Assembly: GCA_030646595.1 (NCBI GenBank)
Contig: JAUSKS010000194.1
Location: forward strand, 1-6,122
Direction: 5' to 3'
DNA: 6,122 nt
Origin: Gallionellaceae bacterium
Lineage (GTDB): Bacteria; Pseudomonadota; Gammaproteobacteria; Burkholderiales; Gallionellaceae
Part shown: piece by piece, positions 3,765-6,122 of the stretch
How the letters are laid out: the number at the start of each line of letters is the position of its first letter
How positions within the stretch are numbered: position 1 is the first letter of the stretch
Notes under the pieces: model-generated
What the model was told of the DNA's origin: nothing
Database searches by the model: none
Seen by the model: only the letters and a program-made list of their open reading frames with translations
Translations under genes and position numbers: made by a program

Positions 3765-6122
3765 TTGAATATACTTGCCAACCGCAGGGCAGATAGTCTG
3801 CGTACGTTTTTTTCAATTGCAATCGCGGCAACATTTGTGGCCTGGGGTGCGCCAGGTTTGGCCGCTACCGCCATACTCACCCCCACTGCAGATGCCTATG
3901 TGCAAGCCGGGAACAAGGCCAGCACTAACTATGGCACGGCGATCGAGTTGCGAGCAGGCACCAGCACTACTGCCGCCAGCAATTATGATAGCTATCTCAA
4001 GTTTGACACCAGTAGCGTGTCGAATATCAGCAACGCCAAGCTTCGCATTTATGCCAAGCTCTCGGCCACTGGCACGGTCAGCACTACGGCTTATGCAGTC
4101 GCTACCACCACCTGGGGCGAAACGACGATTACCTGGAACAACAAGCCGATGCCAGGAGCAAATCTGGGCAGTGTTACCGTTAATTCCACTACCTACGCCT
4201 ATAAAGAAATAGACGTTACCAGTTATGTGCAAAGTGAATATGCGGCTAACCGCAAGGTAGTGAGCTTTGCCTACCACAACAGTGCCAATAGCAGCCCCTA
4301 TATCACAGCTAATTCCAAAGAATCCACCAATGTTAACAAGCCACAACTGCTGATTACTTATAATACACCGCCCACAGTGAGTGTGACGGCACCAGCGGCT
4401 AACAGCGTTTTTACTTCTCCAGCGAGCATTACTCTGACAGCGAGTGCTGCGGATAGCGATGGCGTGAGCAAAGTTGATTTTTATGCCGACAATGTTCTGA
4501 TGGGAACCAGCACTGCCACCCCTTACAGTTATGTGTGGACCAACGCAACGGCAGGCGCACACCAGATCACCGCCAAGGCAACTGACAACCTGGGCGCCAC
4601 AACCACTTCGACAGCAGTAGCCATCACCGTTAATACCCCACCCACCGTGAGCCTGACTGCACCAACAACCAACACGATTTATACCGCCCCGGCCGCCATT
4701 ACCCTCAGTGCGAACGCAACCGATAGTGATGGCATCAGCAAAGTCGAATTTTACAATGGTACAACGCTGCTGAGTACAGCCACAGTTGCCCCATACAGCT
4801 ATAGCTGGAGCAACGTGACGGCAGGCGATTATGTGCTATCTGCACAAGCCACAGACAATCTGGGTGCAACTACCACATCGAGTGCGGTGAACGTCACGGT
4901 GAATGCATCCATGGTGACCATCAATTACACCTATGATGAACTCGGGCGGCTCACTGGCATGGCCGATGACAGCGGAATTGCCGCGCAATATACCTATGAT
5001 GCGCTGGGCAACATCGTTTCGATCCAGCGTTTTGCTGGTAGCGCCACCACTATAATTGATTTCACCCCCGATACCGGCGCAGCAGGCAGCCAGGTCACCA
5101 TTACGGGTGCGGGCTTTAGCGCCATGCCCTCACTAAATACAGTCAATTTCAACACCCTGAGTGCCGCAGTAGTATCAGCCACAACGACCCGCTTGGTAGT
5201 GAATGCGCCTGCTGGCGTTAGCACCGGCCCGATCACTGTTACCTCCCCATCGGGCAGCGCAACCAGCAGTACAAATTTTGTGGTGAATGCACTCGCACCC
5301 ACAATTGCCAGCTTCTCTCCAACTATCGGGCCGACCAGCACCACCGTCACCATTAGTGGTACCAACTTCCAGACTGATCTGCTTAACAACAAGGCGAGCA
5401 TCAACGGTGTTGCACTCAAGCTTACTGCGGTGACCAGCACTAGCATTACTGCCGTTGTGCCATCCAGTATCGGTTCCGGCAAAATCAAAGTGACCACGCC
5501 ATATGGTTCCGCGCTGAGCGTGGCAGATTATTACTACACACCCTCACCCTATACGGCGGCAAACGTAGAAGTCACCACCCGCATGGATAACCCGGGCGCA
5601 AAAACAATCACGATTGCGACTCCGGGCAAAGTGGCGATGGTGCTGTTTGAGGGCGTTGCCAACCAACGAGTCGGCTTATACCTGTCGGATGTCACGATCC
5701 CCACTGCTACCGTCACCATCTATGCGCCGAATGGTTCAGTCTATGCGTCCACCTCAGCGGGAACCGGCGGCGGTTCTATTGGGGTTACCACATTACCCAG
5801 CACCGGGACATATGCGATCCTTGTGGCACCAGCATCAAGCGGAACGGGTAGTGTCACCTTGCATCTCGGAGGGGAGGCAGACCTGGCGATTTCGAATGTA
5901 ACCACCGGTACGCTAGTGTTGAATGCAAACGGTTCGTACACCTTCCCGGTGACCTACACCGTAACCAACACTGGGGCGTTTCCCGTTCCGGCCAGCTGGT
6001 ATGACCTGGCCTACCTGTCGGCGGACGGTGTGCTGGACAACACCGATCAAACGCTGGCTGGCCTGACTACGCGCAGCACAGAGCTTGCGTCGGGCGGCAG
6101 CTACACCGCGACGCTCAACTAC
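3765..6122 (+). CDS. Large exported mosaic protein (DNRLRE/CBM96, Ig-like, YD, IPT/TIG, PPC-like, CARDB), partial at 3' end
   Basis: The frame runs 786 codons from TTG to the right edge without a stop, so the protein is longer than seen. Residues 1 to about 36 are a signal peptide (basic start, FFSIAIAATFVAW core, cleavage near GLA-A or ATA-I). Residues 37-199 match the DNRLRE/CBM96 type, with ADAYVQ, NYGT, SYLKFD, TWGETTITWNN and KPQLLITY. Residues 200-289 and 290-379 are two tandem Ig-like domains (TPPTVS, DSDGVSKVDFY, ATDNLGATTT). Residues 388-422 hold two YD repeats, YTYDELGRLTG and YTYDALGNIVS. Residues 430 to about 509 and 512-592 are IPT/TIG domains. Residues 593 to about 704 look like a PPC-type beta domain, and 706 onward like CARDB. 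All parts are extracellular binding or spacer folds; no enzyme is visible. It is probably a surface or secreted adhesin or matrix protein, and the missing C-terminus should decide this. Composition is rich in Thr, Ser, Ala and Val and poor in Cys. Confidence 0.85.
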   Translation, partial: MNILANRRADSLRTFFSIAIAATFVAWGAPGLAATAILTPTADAYVQAGNKASTNYGTAIELRAGTSTTAASNYDSYLKFDTSSVSNISNAKLRIYAKLSATGTVSTTAYAVATTTWGETTITWNNKPMPGANLGSVTVNSTTYAYKEIDVTSYVQSEYAANRKVVSFAYHNSANSSPYITANSKESTNVNKPQLLITYNTPPTVSVTAPAANSVFTSPASITLTASAADSDGVSKVDFYADNVLMGTSTATPYSYVWTNATAGAHQITAKATDNLGATTTSTAVAITVNTPPTVSLTAPTTNTIYTAPAAITLSANATDSDGISKVEFYNGTTLLSTATVAPYSYSWSNVTAGDYVLSAQATDNLGATTTSSAVNVTVNASMVTINYTYDELGRLTGMADDSGIAAQYTYDALGNIVSIQRFAGSATTIIDFTPDTGAAGSQVTITGAGFSAMPSLNTVNFNTLSAAVVSATTTRLVVNAPAGVSTGPITVTSPSGSATSSTNFVVNALAPTIASFSPTIGPTSTTVTISGTNFQTDLLNNKASINGVALKLTAVTSTSITAVVPSSIGSGKIKVTTPYGSALSVADYYYTPSPYTAANVEVTTRMDNPGAKTITIATPGKVAMVLFEGVANQRVGLYLSDVTIPTATVTIYAPNGSVYASTSAGTGGGSIGVTTLPSTGTYAILVAPASSGTGSVTLHLGGEADLAISNVTTGTLVLNANGSYTFPVTYTVTNTGAFPVPASWYDLAYLSADGVLDNTDQTLAGLTTRSTELASGGSYTATLNY
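4362..4901 (+). repeat. Tandem 270-bp repeat encoding two Ig-like domains
   Basis: Two units, 4362-4631 and 4632-4901, are exactly 270 bp (90 codons) each and in register: NTPPTVS opens both, and the DSDG codons begin at 4452 and 4722. They share FY, PYSY, TAG and ATDNLGATTTS motifs. The protein repeat is obvious, while the DNA has diverged at many third positions, so this is an old duplication. Confidence 0.85.

Noticed and set aside
3813..4562. Minus-strand 249-codon frame, plus another at 4994-5497
   Set aside because: Both are shadows of the long plus-strand frame, which encodes recognisable domains throughout. Low-complexity Thr/Ala codons leave the opposite strand open.

Overview
The window looks like an accessory, repeat-rich stretch of a Gram-negative, probably beta- or gammaproteobacterial, chromosome. 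The base composition is moderate (about half G+C by eye). There is an MSHA-like type IV pilin, a periplasmic di-heme peroxidase, and GTAG-headed REP-like palindromes of the kind common in those classes. No gene here identifies the species.

Layout. Bases 1-222 carry signals for a minus-strand gene that starts just off the left edge (a Shine-Dalgarno at 4-10 and a promoter-like repeat at 64-131) plus a REP-like palindrome. Bases 223-874 hold a minus-strand type II toxin-antitoxin operon, antitoxin first, then a PIN-domain toxin that overlaps it by 17 bp. It is driven by a good sigma-70 promoter at 911-939. That promoter lies in a 67-bp segment (901-967) that is nearly repeated at 64-131, so the TA operon sits between two copies of the same promoter segment. 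Bases 1217-1663 encode an intact type IV pilin-like protein with its own terminator (1695-1728). Bases 1816-2205 are a small graveyard: a frameshifted and truncated second prepilin, followed 3 bp later by a frameshifted MNT-type nucleotidyltransferase whose reading frame is finally closed by the GTAG head of a degenerate REP element.

Bases 2326-3429 encode an exported di-heme cytochrome c peroxidase/MauG-family protein. Bases 3461-3657 hold a MITE-like element with imperfect terminal inverted repeats and an internal perfect 33-bp inverted repeat. From 3765 to the right edge a single open frame (786 codons, no stop) encodes the first part of a large exported mosaic protein: signal peptide, DNRLRE/CBM96-like domain, two tandem Ig-like repeats, two YD (RHS) repeats, two IPT/TIG domains, a PPC-like beta domain and the start of a CARDB-like domain.

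The genes do not form one pathway. The pilin, the pilin remnant and the mosaic protein suggest surface or adhesion functions. The TA module, the MNT remnant and the palindromic elements suggest repeated insertion and decay. The observations most worth follow-up are the duplicated promoter segment around the TA operon, the nested decay at 1816-2205, the MITE-like element and the mosaic surface protein.
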